Source: Bradyrhizobium genosp. L (GTDB taxonomy: Bacteria > Pseudomonadota > Alphaproteobacteria > Rhizobiales > Xanthobacteraceae). From it: a DNA stretch of 64,000 nt. The stretch spans positions 620,001 through 684,000 of the forward strand of contig NZ_CP061378.1 in the NCBI RefSeq assembly GCF_015624485.1, in the 5' to 3' direction. The notes under the pieces are model-generated. The model searched no databases. It was not told the DNA's origin and saw nothing but the letters and a program-made list of their open reading frames with translations. The position numbers were made by a program, and so were the translations under genes. Of the stretch, positions 26,831-33,988 are shown piece by piece (the first letter of the stretch is position 1; every line of letters starts with the position of its first letter).

Positions 26831-27556
26831 ATGGCACGTGTTGCATTGGTGACGGGCGGAACGCGGGGCATCGGAGCTGCGATCAGCAAGGCGCTGAAAG
26901 CGGCGGGCTACAAGGTGGCGGCGAGCTACGCCGGCAATGACGCCGCGGCGGAGAAGTTCAAGGCGGAGACCGGCATCCCCGTTTACAAATGGGACGTCGC
27001 CTCGTTCGAGGCCTGCACGGCCGGCATCAAGCAGGTCGAGACGGATCTCGGTCCTGTCGAGGTGCTCGTCAACAATGCGGGCATCACCAAGGACACCGCC
27101 TTCCACAAGATGACGCACGAGCAGTGGACCGCCGTCATCAACACCAATCTCGGTTCGCTGTTCAACATGACCCGCCCGGTGATCGAGGGCATGCGCGCCC
27201 GCAAGTTCGGCCGCATCATCTCGATCTCCTCGATCAACGGCCAGAAGGGCCAGTTCGGTCAGGTCAACTATTCCGCCGCGAAGGCCGGCGACATCGGCTT
27301 CACCAAGGCGCTCGCGCTCGAGAACGCCAAGGGCGGCATCACCGTGAACGTGATCTGCCCGGGCTATATCAACACCGAGATGGTGCAGGCGGTGCCGAAG
27401 GACGTGCTGGAGAAGAACGTGATCCCGCAGATCCCGGTCAACCGCCTCGGCGAGCCCGAGGAGATCGCGCGCGCGGTGGTGTTCCTCGCCGCCGACGATG
27501 CCGGCTTCATCACCGGCTCGACGCTGACCATCAATGGCGGCCAGTATCACGCGTAG
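26831..27556 (+). CDS. phaB: Acetoacetyl-CoA reductase
   Basis: 241 residues with GGAGGAG upstream. It is a short-chain dehydrogenase with ALVTGGTRGIGAAISKAL (NADP(H) site), NNAG (LVNNAGITKD), SISSINGQKGQFG containing the catalytic serine, and YSAAKAG with the catalytic Tyr and Lys. It makes (R)-3-hydroxybutyryl-CoA for PHB synthase; no synthase gene is in the window. The position directly after phaA is typical of phaAB clusters. Confidence 0.96.
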   Translation: MARVALVTGGTRGIGAAISKALKAAGYKVAASYAGNDAAAEKFKAETGIPVYKWDVASFEACTAGIKQVETDLGPVEVLVNNAGITKDTAFHKMTHEQWTAVINTNLGSLFNMTRPVIEGMRARKFGRIISISSINGQKGQFGQVNYSAAKAGDIGFTKALALENAKGGITVNVICPGYINTEMVQAVPKDVLEKNVIPQIPVNRLGEPEEIARAVVFLAADDAGFITGSTLTINGGQYHA

Positions 27557-27617
27557 TCGTCTTGACCGTCATTGCATCGACAAGGTTGTTGTCGGCGGCC
27601 ACTCCGAAATGTAATCC

Positions 27618-27749
27618 GTCATCCTGAGGAGCGCGTAGCGCGTCTCGAAGGATCGGCGGCCCCGATCTCTCCGCATGAATGGTCCCTTCTTGCGGAGGCG
27701 CGGGGCCGTGCATCCTTCGAGGCTCGCTGCGCGAGCACCTCAGGATGAC
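27618..27749. repeat. Palindromic repeat (GTCATCCTGAGG family)
   Basis: Long inverted arms: GTCATCCTGAGGAGCGCG to TCTCGAAGGAT on the left, and ATCCTTCGAGGCTCGC to CACCTCAGGATGAC on the right, around a GGCCCCG/CGGGGCC inner stem. It occupies the gap between phaB and the next gene in the same direction. Confidence 0.87.
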
Positions 27750-27801
27750 GGTGACAGAGCGATGTCCTGGCGCCGACCCCTTGGCTCGCAATGACAAGAC
27801 G

Positions 27802-28674
27802 ATGACCCCCCGAACTGCCACCCTCGTCGGACTGACCGCCATCTTGATGTGGTCGCTGCTGTCGGTCATGACGGTTGCGACCGGCACGATTCCGGCGTTC
27901 CAGCTCGCCGCCATGACGTTCGCGATCGGCGCGGCGGTCGCTTTCACAAGCTTCCTGTTTCGCCCCTCGGCGTTCGGCGCGTTGAAGCAGCCGCTGGTGG
28001 CCTGGGCGGTCGGCGTCGGCGGATTGTTCGGCTATCACGCACTGTACTTCCTGGCGCTGCGCTTCGCGCCGCCGGCGGAAGCAGGATTGCTCAACTACCT
28101 CTGGCCGCTGTTGATCGTGCTGTTCTCGTCCCTGTTGCCGGGGGAGAAGCTCGCCGCCCATCACGTCATCGGCGCAGTGCTTGGCCTGCTCGGCACGGTG
28201 CTGCTGTTCGCCGGCAATACCGGAAGCTTCACGACCGCGCAGATCCCGGGATTTGCGGCAGCCTTCGTCGCGGCTTTCGTCTGGGCATCCTATTCGGTGA
28301 TGTCGCGCCGGCTCAAGGCGGTGCCGACGGATGCGGTGGCTGGCTTCTGCCTGGCCACCGCGGCGCTCGCAGCCCTCATGCACGGGATGCTCGAGACCAC
28401 GGTGTGGCCCGCGACCTCGCTGCAATGGCTCGCCGTGATCGCGCTCGGCATCGGTCCGGTGGGCGCCGCGTTCTTTGCCTGGGACATCGGCATGAAGCGC
28501 GGCGACATCCGCGTGCTCGGTGCCGCCTCCTACGCCACGCCGCTGCTGTCGACCGCGTTCCTGATCCTCGCCGGCTTTGCCAAGCCGAGCGCCAACATCG
28601 CCATATCAGCGATCCTGATCGCCGGCGGCGGCCTGATCGCCGCGAAGGACATGGTGTTGAGGAAAAGAACGTAG
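27802..28674 (+). CDS. EamA-family transporter resembling aromatic amino-acid exporter YddG
   Basis: 290 residues with ten predicted helices in two EamA repeats. TATLVGLTAILMWSLLSV at the start, EAGLLNYLWPLLIVLFS and LGIGPVGAAFFAWDIGMKRG are typical of the YddG branch that exports aromatic amino acids. Its stop codon TAG lies inside the Family C repeat that starts at 28670. The start is the only in-frame ATG right before the first helix. Substrate assignment is by similarity of motifs only. Confidence 0.83.
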   Translation: MTPRTATLVGLTAILMWSLLSVMTVATGTIPAFQLAAMTFAIGAAVAFTSFLFRPSAFGALKQPLVAWAVGVGGLFGYHALYFLALRFAPPAEAGLLNYLWPLLIVLFSSLLPGEKLAAHHVIGAVLGLLGTVLLFAGNTGSFTTAQIPGFAAAFVAAFVWASYSVMSRRLKAVPTDAVAGFCLATAALAALMHGMLETTVWPATSLQWLAVIALGIGPVGAAFFAWDIGMKRGDIRVLGAASYATPLLSTAFLILAGFAKPSANIAISAILIAGGGLIAAKDMVLRKRT

Positions 28675-28753
28675 GATGGGTAGAGCGCAGCGAAACCCAT
28701 CGCGCATGCGGATAGAAAGTTAATGGGTATCGCTTCGCTCCACCCATCCTACG
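28670..28753. repeat. Family C palindromic repeat overlapping a gene end
   Basis: CGTAGGATGGGTAGAGCG at left and CACCCATCCTACG at right, as in the 12064 copy. Its first bases supply the TAG stop codon of the preceding transporter gene, so the element inserted at, or evolved into, the very end of that coding sequence. Confidence 0.85.
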
Positions 28754-28760
28754 AAGGTGG

Positions 28761-29198
28761 TTACGAAGTCGGCTCCCAGCCTCTCGGCGCCAGCTCGAAC
28801 TTTTCAAACTCGAATCCCGGCGCGACCGTGCAGCCGACCAGCGTCCAGTCGCCGGTGCTTTCCGCGGCTTGCCACGCGCCCGGCGGCACGATGATCTGCG
28901 GCTGTTCGCCGCCCGCGACATCGGGGCCTAGCGTGATGCGGTGCTGCATACGGCCGTCTTGCGAAATCCGCAGCGTCAGCGGCGCGCCGGCATAATGATG
29001 CCAGACCTCGACGGCGTCGATGCGGTGCCAGTGCGAGCGCTCGCCGCGCGCCAGCAGGAAATAGATCGCGGTCGACGCGGCGCGTCCGCGGCAGTCGCTG
29101 TTCTGGTCGCGAAACGTCTCGCGATAATGCCCGCCCTCGGGATGCGGCGCGAGCGCGAGCCGCGCGATGATCTCGGCCGCCGAGTGCTTGGCCGTCAC
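28761..29198 (-). CDS. Cupin-domain protein (DUF985 family)
   Basis: 145 residues with the DUF985 cupin signature: ALAPHPEGGHYRETFRD, YFLLARGERSHWHRIDAVEV and WHHYAGAPL, giving histidines suited to a metal site, and ending with TVAPGFEFEKFEL. The family is a small RmlC-like cupin of unknown activity. Its ATG overlaps the gloB stop by 4 bp (ATGA), implying translational coupling and a possible functional link to glyoxalase metabolism. Confidence 0.85.
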   Translation of the reverse strand: MTAKHSAAEIIARLALAPHPEGGHYRETFRDQNSDCRGRAASTAIYFLLARGERSHWHRIDAVEVWHHYAGAPLTLRISQDGRMQHRITLGPDVAGGEQPQIIVPPGAWQAAESTGDWTLVGCTVAPGFEFEKFELAPRGWEPTS

Positions 29199-29962
29199 GA
29201 CTTGTTCTTGCGCTCGCGCAATTCGCCGAACACCTGGGCCGGGTCGGCGCCCTTCATGTGCAGCTTGGCGGCGACCGCGGGCTCGTCGGCGCGCAGGAAC
29301 ACGTTGGCCTGCTTCTCCTCGCCGAGCAGCGTCGGCACGGTCGGCCTGTTCTCGGCGCGCAGCTTTGCGACCTCCGCGGCGCGGGCCTGCAGCGCCGCAT
29401 TGTCGGGCTCGACCGTGAGCGCGAACTTGACGTTGGAGGCCGTGTATTCATGGCCGCAATAGAGCCGGAAATCGTCCGGCAGCGCGCGCAGCTTCAACAG
29501 CGAATCCCACATCATCGGATAGTTGCCCTCGAACACCCTGCCGCAGCCGATCGAGAACAGCGTGTCGGCGGCGAACACCGCCTTCTCGCCGTCGAACACG
29601 TAGGAGATATGGTCGAGCGTGTGGCCGGGCGTCTCGACGACGCGCGCCAGCAGGCTGCCGATCTTGATCACGTCAGCATTGGCGGCGCGCAGATCGACAT
29701 TGGCGATCTTCGCCGATTTGTCGTGCGGCGCGACGACGCGGCAGCCGTATTTCTGCTTCAGCTCGGCGACGCCGCCGACATGGTCGCCATGGTGATGGGT
29801 GATCAGGATGTCGGTCAGCGTCCAGCCCTCGCGCTCCAGCGCCTTGATGATGGGGGCTGCCTCCGGCGCATCGATCGACGCCGTCGCCTTGGTTGCGGGA
29901 TCGTGGATCAGGTAACCGAAATTGTCGGTCAGGCAGGTGAAGGTACGAATTTCGGCGGCCAT
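29195..29962 (-). CDS. gloB: Hydroxyacylglutathione hydrolase (glyoxalase II)
   Basis: 255 residues from the ATG at 29962, with GGAG upstream. A metallo-beta-lactamase fold with the dinuclear-metal motif THHHGDHVGG, then ETPGHTLDHISY, AADTLFSIGCGR and YCGHEYT, and a glyoxalase II C-terminal domain ending ERKNKS. It hydrolyses S-D-lactoylglutathione to D-lactate and glutathione in methylglyoxal detoxification. It is first in a two-gene unit with the cupin gene and divergent from a methyltransferase gene, an arrangement seen in Rhizobiales. Confidence 0.95.
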   Translation of the reverse strand: MAAEIRTFTCLTDNFGYLIHDPATKATASIDAPEAAPIIKALEREGWTLTDILITHHHGDHVGGVAELKQKYGCRVVAPHDKSAKIANVDLRAANADVIKIGSLLARVVETPGHTLDHISYVFDGEKAVFAADTLFSIGCGRVFEGNYPMMWDSLLKLRALPDDFRLYCGHEYTASNVKFALTVEPDNAALQARAAEVAKLRAENRPTVPTLLGEEKQANVFLRADEPAVAAKLHMKGADPAQVFGELRERKNKS

Positions 29963-30088
29963 GATATCTCCACGAATTGCAGCGGCGAGGAACACGCCAA
30001 ATATGGGGATGAAATATGGCGTTAACGCTCCCGCGGCAACGCAAATTTCCGCGCGCCGCGGCTTGAGGCGGCATGGTAGATTGGGGCC

Positions 30089-30823
30089 ATGGACGTCATC
30101 GACCTCCGGGATTTCTATTCGCAGCGCCTCGGCATCGTGGCGCGGCAGCTGATCAACCGCGGCATCCGCGAGCGCTGGCCCCATGCGGATGGCCAGCGGG
30201 TGCTCGGGCTCGGCTACCCGACGCCCTATCTCGGCCTGTTCCGCGAGACCTGCGAGCGCTGCATCGCCTTCATGCCGGCGGCCCAGGGCGTCCTGAAATG
30301 GCCGACCGGGCGGCCGGCGCTGGCGACCCTGATCGACGAGTTCTCGATGCCGCTGCAGGATGCCACGGTCGACCGCGTGCTGCTGGTGCATGCGCTGGAG
30401 ATGTCCGACGATCCCGAGCGGCTGCTGCGCGAGGTGTGGCGGGTGCTGGCGCCGTCGGGGCGGCTGATCGCCATCATCCCGAACCGGCGCGGGGTGTGGA
30501 CCCGCACCGACAACACGCCGTTCGGCCATGGCCGGCCGTATTCGCGCGCGCAGATCACCCAGCTGTTGCGGCAGACCTGGTTCACGCCGACGGCATGGGG
30601 CGAGGCGCTGTTCATGCCGCCGGTGCAAGGCAATTGGTTTCTGCGCTCGGCGATGGCGTGGGAGCGCGTCGGCGCCGCGCTGTCGATGCCGTTCGCCGGC
30701 GTGCATATCGTGGAAGCGAGCAAGCAGGTCTATCGCGCGATCCCCGCCCATCGCGAGCGCACGCGGCTGATCCCGTCGCTGCAGCCGGTGCTGGTGCCGT
30801 CATCGACCGGGGCACGCAGCTAA
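30089..30823 (+). CDS. Class I SAM-dependent methyltransferase
   Basis: 244 residues. It has RVLGLGYPTPYL in place of the usual glycine-rich motif I, then VDRVLLVHALEMSDDPERLL and LREVWRVLAPSGRLIAIIPN, the post-I, II and III parts of a Methyltransf_11 fold. It is divergent from gloB across a 126-bp promoter gap. The acceptor is unknown. The C-terminal half (SRAQITQLLRQTWFTP) is typical of the group that accompanies gloB in alphaproteobacteria. Confidence 0.8.
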   Translation: MDVIDLRDFYSQRLGIVARQLINRGIRERWPHADGQRVLGLGYPTPYLGLFRETCERCIAFMPAAQGVLKWPTGRPALATLIDEFSMPLQDATVDRVLLVHALEMSDDPERLLREVWRVLAPSGRLIAIIPNRRGVWTRTDNTPFGHGRPYSRAQITQLLRQTWFTPTAWGEALFMPPVQGNWFLRSAMAWERVGAALSMPFAGVHIVEASKQVYRAIPAHRERTRLIPSLQPVLVPSSTGARS

Positions 30824-30852
30824 AGGGAAAGGGGCGTCGTGGACGATCTTGT

Positions 30853-31240
30853 TACCCTCCCCTGGAGGGGGAGGGCAATCGCATATGCCTTGCGCGAAAT
30901 CTGGCACTGACGTTCCCACATCGTCATGGCCGGGCTCGTCCCGGCCATCCACGTCTTCCCCGCCCTAGAAACGAAGACGTGGATGCCCGGGACAAGCCCG
31001 GGCATGACGAGTTTGTGGCGAGGGCCAGGACCACACCAACTGCGCCGAGTTCGCTGCGTGATCCCCATATGCGATAGCCCTACCCTGGAGGGGGAGGGTC
31101 GTTACGCATGCAGCGAAGCGGAATGCGCAACGGGGTGGGGTGAAGGTCTCTCAACACGGGCACTGCCCGATGCGAGAGACCTTCACCCCACCCCGCCGCT
31201 CATTGCATTCGCGTCGACCCTCCCCCTCCAGGGGAGGGTG
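30853..31240. repeat. Nested cluster of palindromic repeats filling a gene-free 431-bp gap
   Basis: An outer element with ACCCTCCCCTGGAGG arms (30853-31098) contains a second element (30922-31009, CGTCATGGCCGGGCTCG to GGGCATGACG). The outer arms include CAATCGCATATG and its mirror CATATGCGATAG. Next to it, 31082-31240 is another ACCCTCC-type element with perfect 21-bp inner arms at 31132-31152 and 31174-31194. There is no gene here; the region lies between converging genes. Confidence 0.8.
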
Positions 31241-31254
31241 ATTGCGCGTGCTGC

Positions 31255-32004
31255 TTACTCGTTGCCCGGATTGAAGTCCTCGCTCGGCGCGGGCGCGGCC
31301 ATGTCGGCACGCGGGCCGTGCGGGCGGCGGCGCCGGCGCGGGAAGCGCTCGCCACGCTCGCTGCGTTCTGCACCGCCATTGCCTTCAAAGGCGCCGTTGA
31401 CCTGCGGCTGCGCGCCGCCGGTGATGAAGGAGGGCAGGCGATCGACGCCGCCGGCATCGGCCAGCACCGGCTGCGGCTGATTCGCCGGTTGCGGCTGCGG
31501 CTGATATTGCGGCTGCGGACGATGCTCGCGCTCACGGTGCTCCCGCTCGCGATGCTCGCGCGGCTGCTGCTGCTCGCGCTGATACGGCGGCTGGCCGTTC
31601 TCGCGTGCGAACGGCTGCGGCACGAAGCCCGGCTCCTGGCCGAAGCTCGAATAGCCGTCGCCGTCGTCATCACTGTCGTCGGAGACCGCGACTTCTGCAT
31701 CAGGACGCGGCTGCTGCTGGTTCTGCCGGAATTGCTCCTGGGCGGCCGCGATGACCCGGAAATAATGCTCGGCGTGCTGATAGTAATTCTCGGCCGCGAC
31801 GGGATCGCCGGACGAGCGCGCATCGCGCGCCAGCTGAACGTATTTTTCGGCCACATGGGAGGCCGTGCCGCGGATCTTGATGTCGGGACCGTTCGATTCG
31901 TACACCCGAGTCAGGGGATTCTGGCCGCGCCGGTTATTGTTGTTATTGTTGTTGTTATTGTTATTCCGGTTACGCATCCGCTTGTTGTTCTGACCGTTTC
32001 TCAT
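31255..32004 (-). CDS. DUF4167 domain-containing protein with poly-asparagine run
   Basis: 249 residues. The N-terminal DUF4167 region reads NNKRMRNRN followed by eleven consecutive asparagines, then GQNPLTRVYESNGPDIKIRG and AEKYVQLARDARSSGDPVAAE, the conserved core. The rest is low complexity, rich in Gln, Pro, Arg and Glu (PQPQYQPQPQPANQ and HREREHREREHR). The family is alphaproteobacterial and probably RNA-associated from its basic, disordered character, but no role is established. It lies downstream of prmC on the same strand, the usual order. Confidence 0.88.
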   Translation of the reverse strand: MRNGQNNKRMRNRNNNNNNNNNNNRRGQNPLTRVYESNGPDIKIRGTASHVAEKYVQLARDARSSGDPVAAENYYQHAEHYFRVIAAAQEQFRQNQQQPRPDAEVAVSDDSDDDGDGYSSFGQEPGFVPQPFARENGQPPYQREQQQPREHREREHREREHRPQPQYQPQPQPANQPQPVLADAGGVDRLPSFITGGAQPQVNGAFEGNGGAERSERGERFPRRRRRPHGPRADMAAPAPSEDFNPGNE

Positions 32005-32362
32005 CTGTCGCCTTTTATTCCAGCCCTGAAGTTATTTGCCGTTCACTGCCTGGTTCGATTCGGGCACGCAACCGCGCGCACGGAATCGCAAGTACCGTTC
32101 GAATTGGCTACCGTTCGAATTGGCTTCGATGTCGCCGACCATCTCGTTCAGCAAAATCGCGTGCAACAAGGACGCGTTCCCCAACCGCCGGCGGCTCCGC
32201 CAGCGACCAAATCATTCCGCCCGTCGAAACAGGCTCAGTTCTCTCACGTAAGTCTTCAAGCGCAATAACAGGCTTTCGTTCGCTTGGCGGTCGCGAGCAG
32301 CACAGCTTCAGCTCTTGCGCTCAATATGACCTGCGGTCGTGGAACCTTTTGATCGGCGGGCT
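32005..32362. other. Gene-free upstream region of DUF4167 gene
   Basis: The 475-bp gap between DUF4167 and prmC has no protein-coding gene and none of the interspersed palindromes. This part holds a 16-bp tandem duplication (annotated separately) and the DUF4167 promoter and leader; the remainder holds the candidate RNA at 32363-32463. Confidence 0.6.
32093..32124. promoter_or_regulatory. Perfect 16-bp tandem repeat upstream of DUF4167 gene
   Basis: TACCGTTCGAATTGGC occurs twice head to tail with no spacer, 89-120 bp before the DUF4167 start. Each unit contains the palindrome TTCGAA. Two adjacent identical operators are a plausible binding site for a regulator contacting successive helical turns, but a simple duplication is equally possible. 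Confidence 0.4.
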
Positions 32363-32463
32363 CTCTTGGAGAACCCTGGTCATCACCCGTAGGCTACGGG
32401 GCCAGCACCGATGTTGTGAGCGGAACGTAGTCGTTCCCGGGGGATATTCCAAGAGGTTTTTTT
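32363..32463 (+). ncRNA. Candidate structured small RNA with intrinsic terminator, family not identified
   Basis: A closing stem CTCTTGGA (32363-32370) pairs with TCCAAGAG (32448-32455). Inside are two perfect hairpins: CCCGTA-GGC-TACGGG (32386-32400), itself enclosed by CTGG/CCAG (32376-32379 with 32402-32405), and GGAACG-TAGT-CGTTCC (32422-32437). A run of seven T follows the closing stem (G then T7 to 32463). There is no open reading frame, and the + strand transcript would converge with prmC. It does not match the SRP, tmRNA or RNase P cores I can recall. Confidence 0.5.
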
Positions 32464-32479
32464 GCGTTCCAATAGGACT

Positions 32480-33370
32480 TTATCGGGGCAAAGGGCGGCC
32501 GGAAACCGCCCTTGGGATGCCCCCGAGATCGGCCCTGGGCGGTCCTGTTGGGGATAAGCCGGAAGCCGTCATCAAGGCTTCAACGTCGCCGTCCTGGCCC
32601 TGGCCGACCTCGACGACCAGCGCCCCATACGGCGCCAGAAGTGGCGCCGATTGCGCAATCAGCGCGCGGTAGGCGTCGAGCCCGTCGGCGCCGCCGTCGA
32701 GCGCAGCCGAAGGATCGTGGTCACGCACCTCGACCGTCAGGCCGGCAATGTCGGCGGAGCGGATATAGGGCGGATTCGACACGATGAGGTCGAAGGGGCC
32801 GGCCAGCCCCATCGCATAATCGCAGCGGACGAACGTGACGCGGTCGGCAAGGCCGAGCTGCTCGGCGTTCTCTCGCGCGGTTTGCAGCGCCTGCTCCGAA
32901 ATGTCGGTGCCGAAGCCGACGGCGTGCGGCAGCTCCGAAAGCAGTGCGAGCAGGATCGCGCCGGTGCCGGTGCCGAGATCGGCGATCCGCAAGGCGCGCT
33001 CGGTCGCGCCACCGGCGCGGATCAGCTCGAGCGCGCGCTCGACCACGGTCTCGGTGTCCGGTCGTGGCACCAGCGTTGCCGCGGAGAGCTGTAGCGGCAG
33101 TCCCCAAAACTCCTTCATGCCGAGAATGCGCGCGACCGGCTCGCCCGCCATGCGGCGCTGCGCGAACGCTTCGAGGCGATCCGTCTCGGCGGGCGTGAGC
33201 GTGCGCGCCGTCGCGGTGATCATGCCGGTCAGGTCGAGGCCGAGTGCCGCGCCGACCAGCAGCCGTGCGTCGAGCTCGGCGGAGCCATTGCCATCGGCCC
33301 TCAGGCGCGCCGCAAGGGCGCGCCTGGCACGCTCGACGGTCTGGCTGCCACGCTCTGCGGGTTCGCTCAT
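32480..33370 (-). CDS. prmC: Peptide chain release factor N5-glutamine methyltransferase
   Basis: 296 residues with an N-terminal helical domain and a SAM-binding fold: RIADLGTGTGAILLALL (motif I), GTDISEQALQTARENAE and the diagnostic NPPYI in FDLIVSNPPYIRSADI. It methylates the Gln of the GGQ motif in release factors. Its usual partner prfA is 8.4 kb away, with the IS element and ABC importer in between, while DUF4167 remains downstream. A GGGCGG/CCGCCC hairpin lies in its last codons. Confidence 0.94.
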   Translation of the reverse strand: MSEPAERGSQTVERARRALAARLRADGNGSAELDARLLVGAALGLDLTGMITATARTLTPAETDRLEAFAQRRMAGEPVARILGMKEFWGLPLQLSAATLVPRPDTETVVERALELIRAGGATERALRIADLGTGTGAILLALLSELPHAVGFGTDISEQALQTARENAEQLGLADRVTFVRCDYAMGLAGPFDLIVSNPPYIRSADIAGLTVEVRDHDPSAALDGGADGLDAYRALIAQSAPLLAPYGALVVEVGQGQDGDVEALMTASGLSPTGPPRADLGGIPRAVSGRPLPR

Positions 33371-33474
33371 GGCGGGTTGTTAGCCGATGGCCGCCGCGGC
33401 GTCGATATCACTTGCACCGTATCCAGGCGGCGCGCACGGTGATGGCCGAACGTGTCGATCCGGAAGCCGCGACC

Positions 33475-33900
33475 ATGACCGCCTATGACGACCAGAATGT
33501 CTTCGCGAAAATCCTGCGCGGCGAGATTCCGAGTTTCAAGGTCGATGAAACCGACCGGACTTTCGCTTTCCTCGACATCATGCCGCGGTCGCCGGGACAC
33601 ACGCTGGTGATTCCGAAGGCGCCGGCGCGCGGCATCCTCGATATTGCAGAGGACGATCTTGCCGCGGTGGCGCGGACAGCCAAGCGCATCGCGATCGCAG
33701 CGATAAAAGCCTTCGGTGCCGACGGCATCATCATCCAGCAGTTCAGCGAGCCCGCCAGCGGCCAGGTGGTGCTCCACCTGCACATGCATGTGATGCCGGT
33801 GAAGACCGGCGTCGCGCTGCTGCCGGCCCAGACCCACAAGCAGGACATGGATGTGCTCGCCGAGCACGCCCGGCGGATGGTCGCGGCCCTGGACGGCTGA
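33475..33900 (+). CDS. HIT family protein (histidine triad nucleotide hydrolase/transferase)
   Basis: 141 residues from the ATG at 33475 (GGAAG upstream; an in-frame ATG at 33442 is the alternative). It starts VFAKILRGEIPSFKVDETD and carries HLHMHVMP, the histidine triad HxHxHxx with the nucleophilic middle histidine. HIT proteins hydrolyse nucleoside phosphoramidates or related nucleotides; the physiological substrate here is unknown. It is divergent from prmC and immediately precedes the IS insertion region. Confidence 0.9.
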   Translation: MTAYDDQNVFAKILRGEIPSFKVDETDRTFAFLDIMPRSPGHTLVIPKAPARGILDIAEDDLAAVARTAKRIAIAAIKAFGADGIIIQQFSEPASGQVVLHLHMHVMPVKTGVALLPAQTHKQDMDVLAEHARRMVAALDG

Positions 33901-33969
33901 GCCGTTGCAAGCGCAGCTCGCACGATTTCGGAATATTGGAATGATAACGCTGAGTTGCCCGACGTGTCA

Positions 33970-33988
33970 AGCGGCCGTGCTGAGCGTG
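33970..33988. repeat. Left copy of 19-bp direct repeat flanking the IS element
   Basis: AGCGGCCGTGCTGAGCGTG here is repeated exactly at 35377-35395, in the same orientation, on the other side of the element. It is the best candidate for a target-site duplication, although 19 bp is unusually long. Confidence 0.7.

Noticed and set aside
32045..32065. tRNA-like T-loop sequence GGTTCGATTC
   Set aside because: No cloverleaf with acceptor and anticodon stems can be drawn around it, and no other tRNA feature is present.
32363..32463. Assignment of the structured RNA to 6S RNA, SRP RNA or tmRNA
   Set aside because: The SRP tetraloop/receptor sequence and the tmRNA tag region are not seen, and the gene neighbourhood usual for 6S is absent, so I left the family open.
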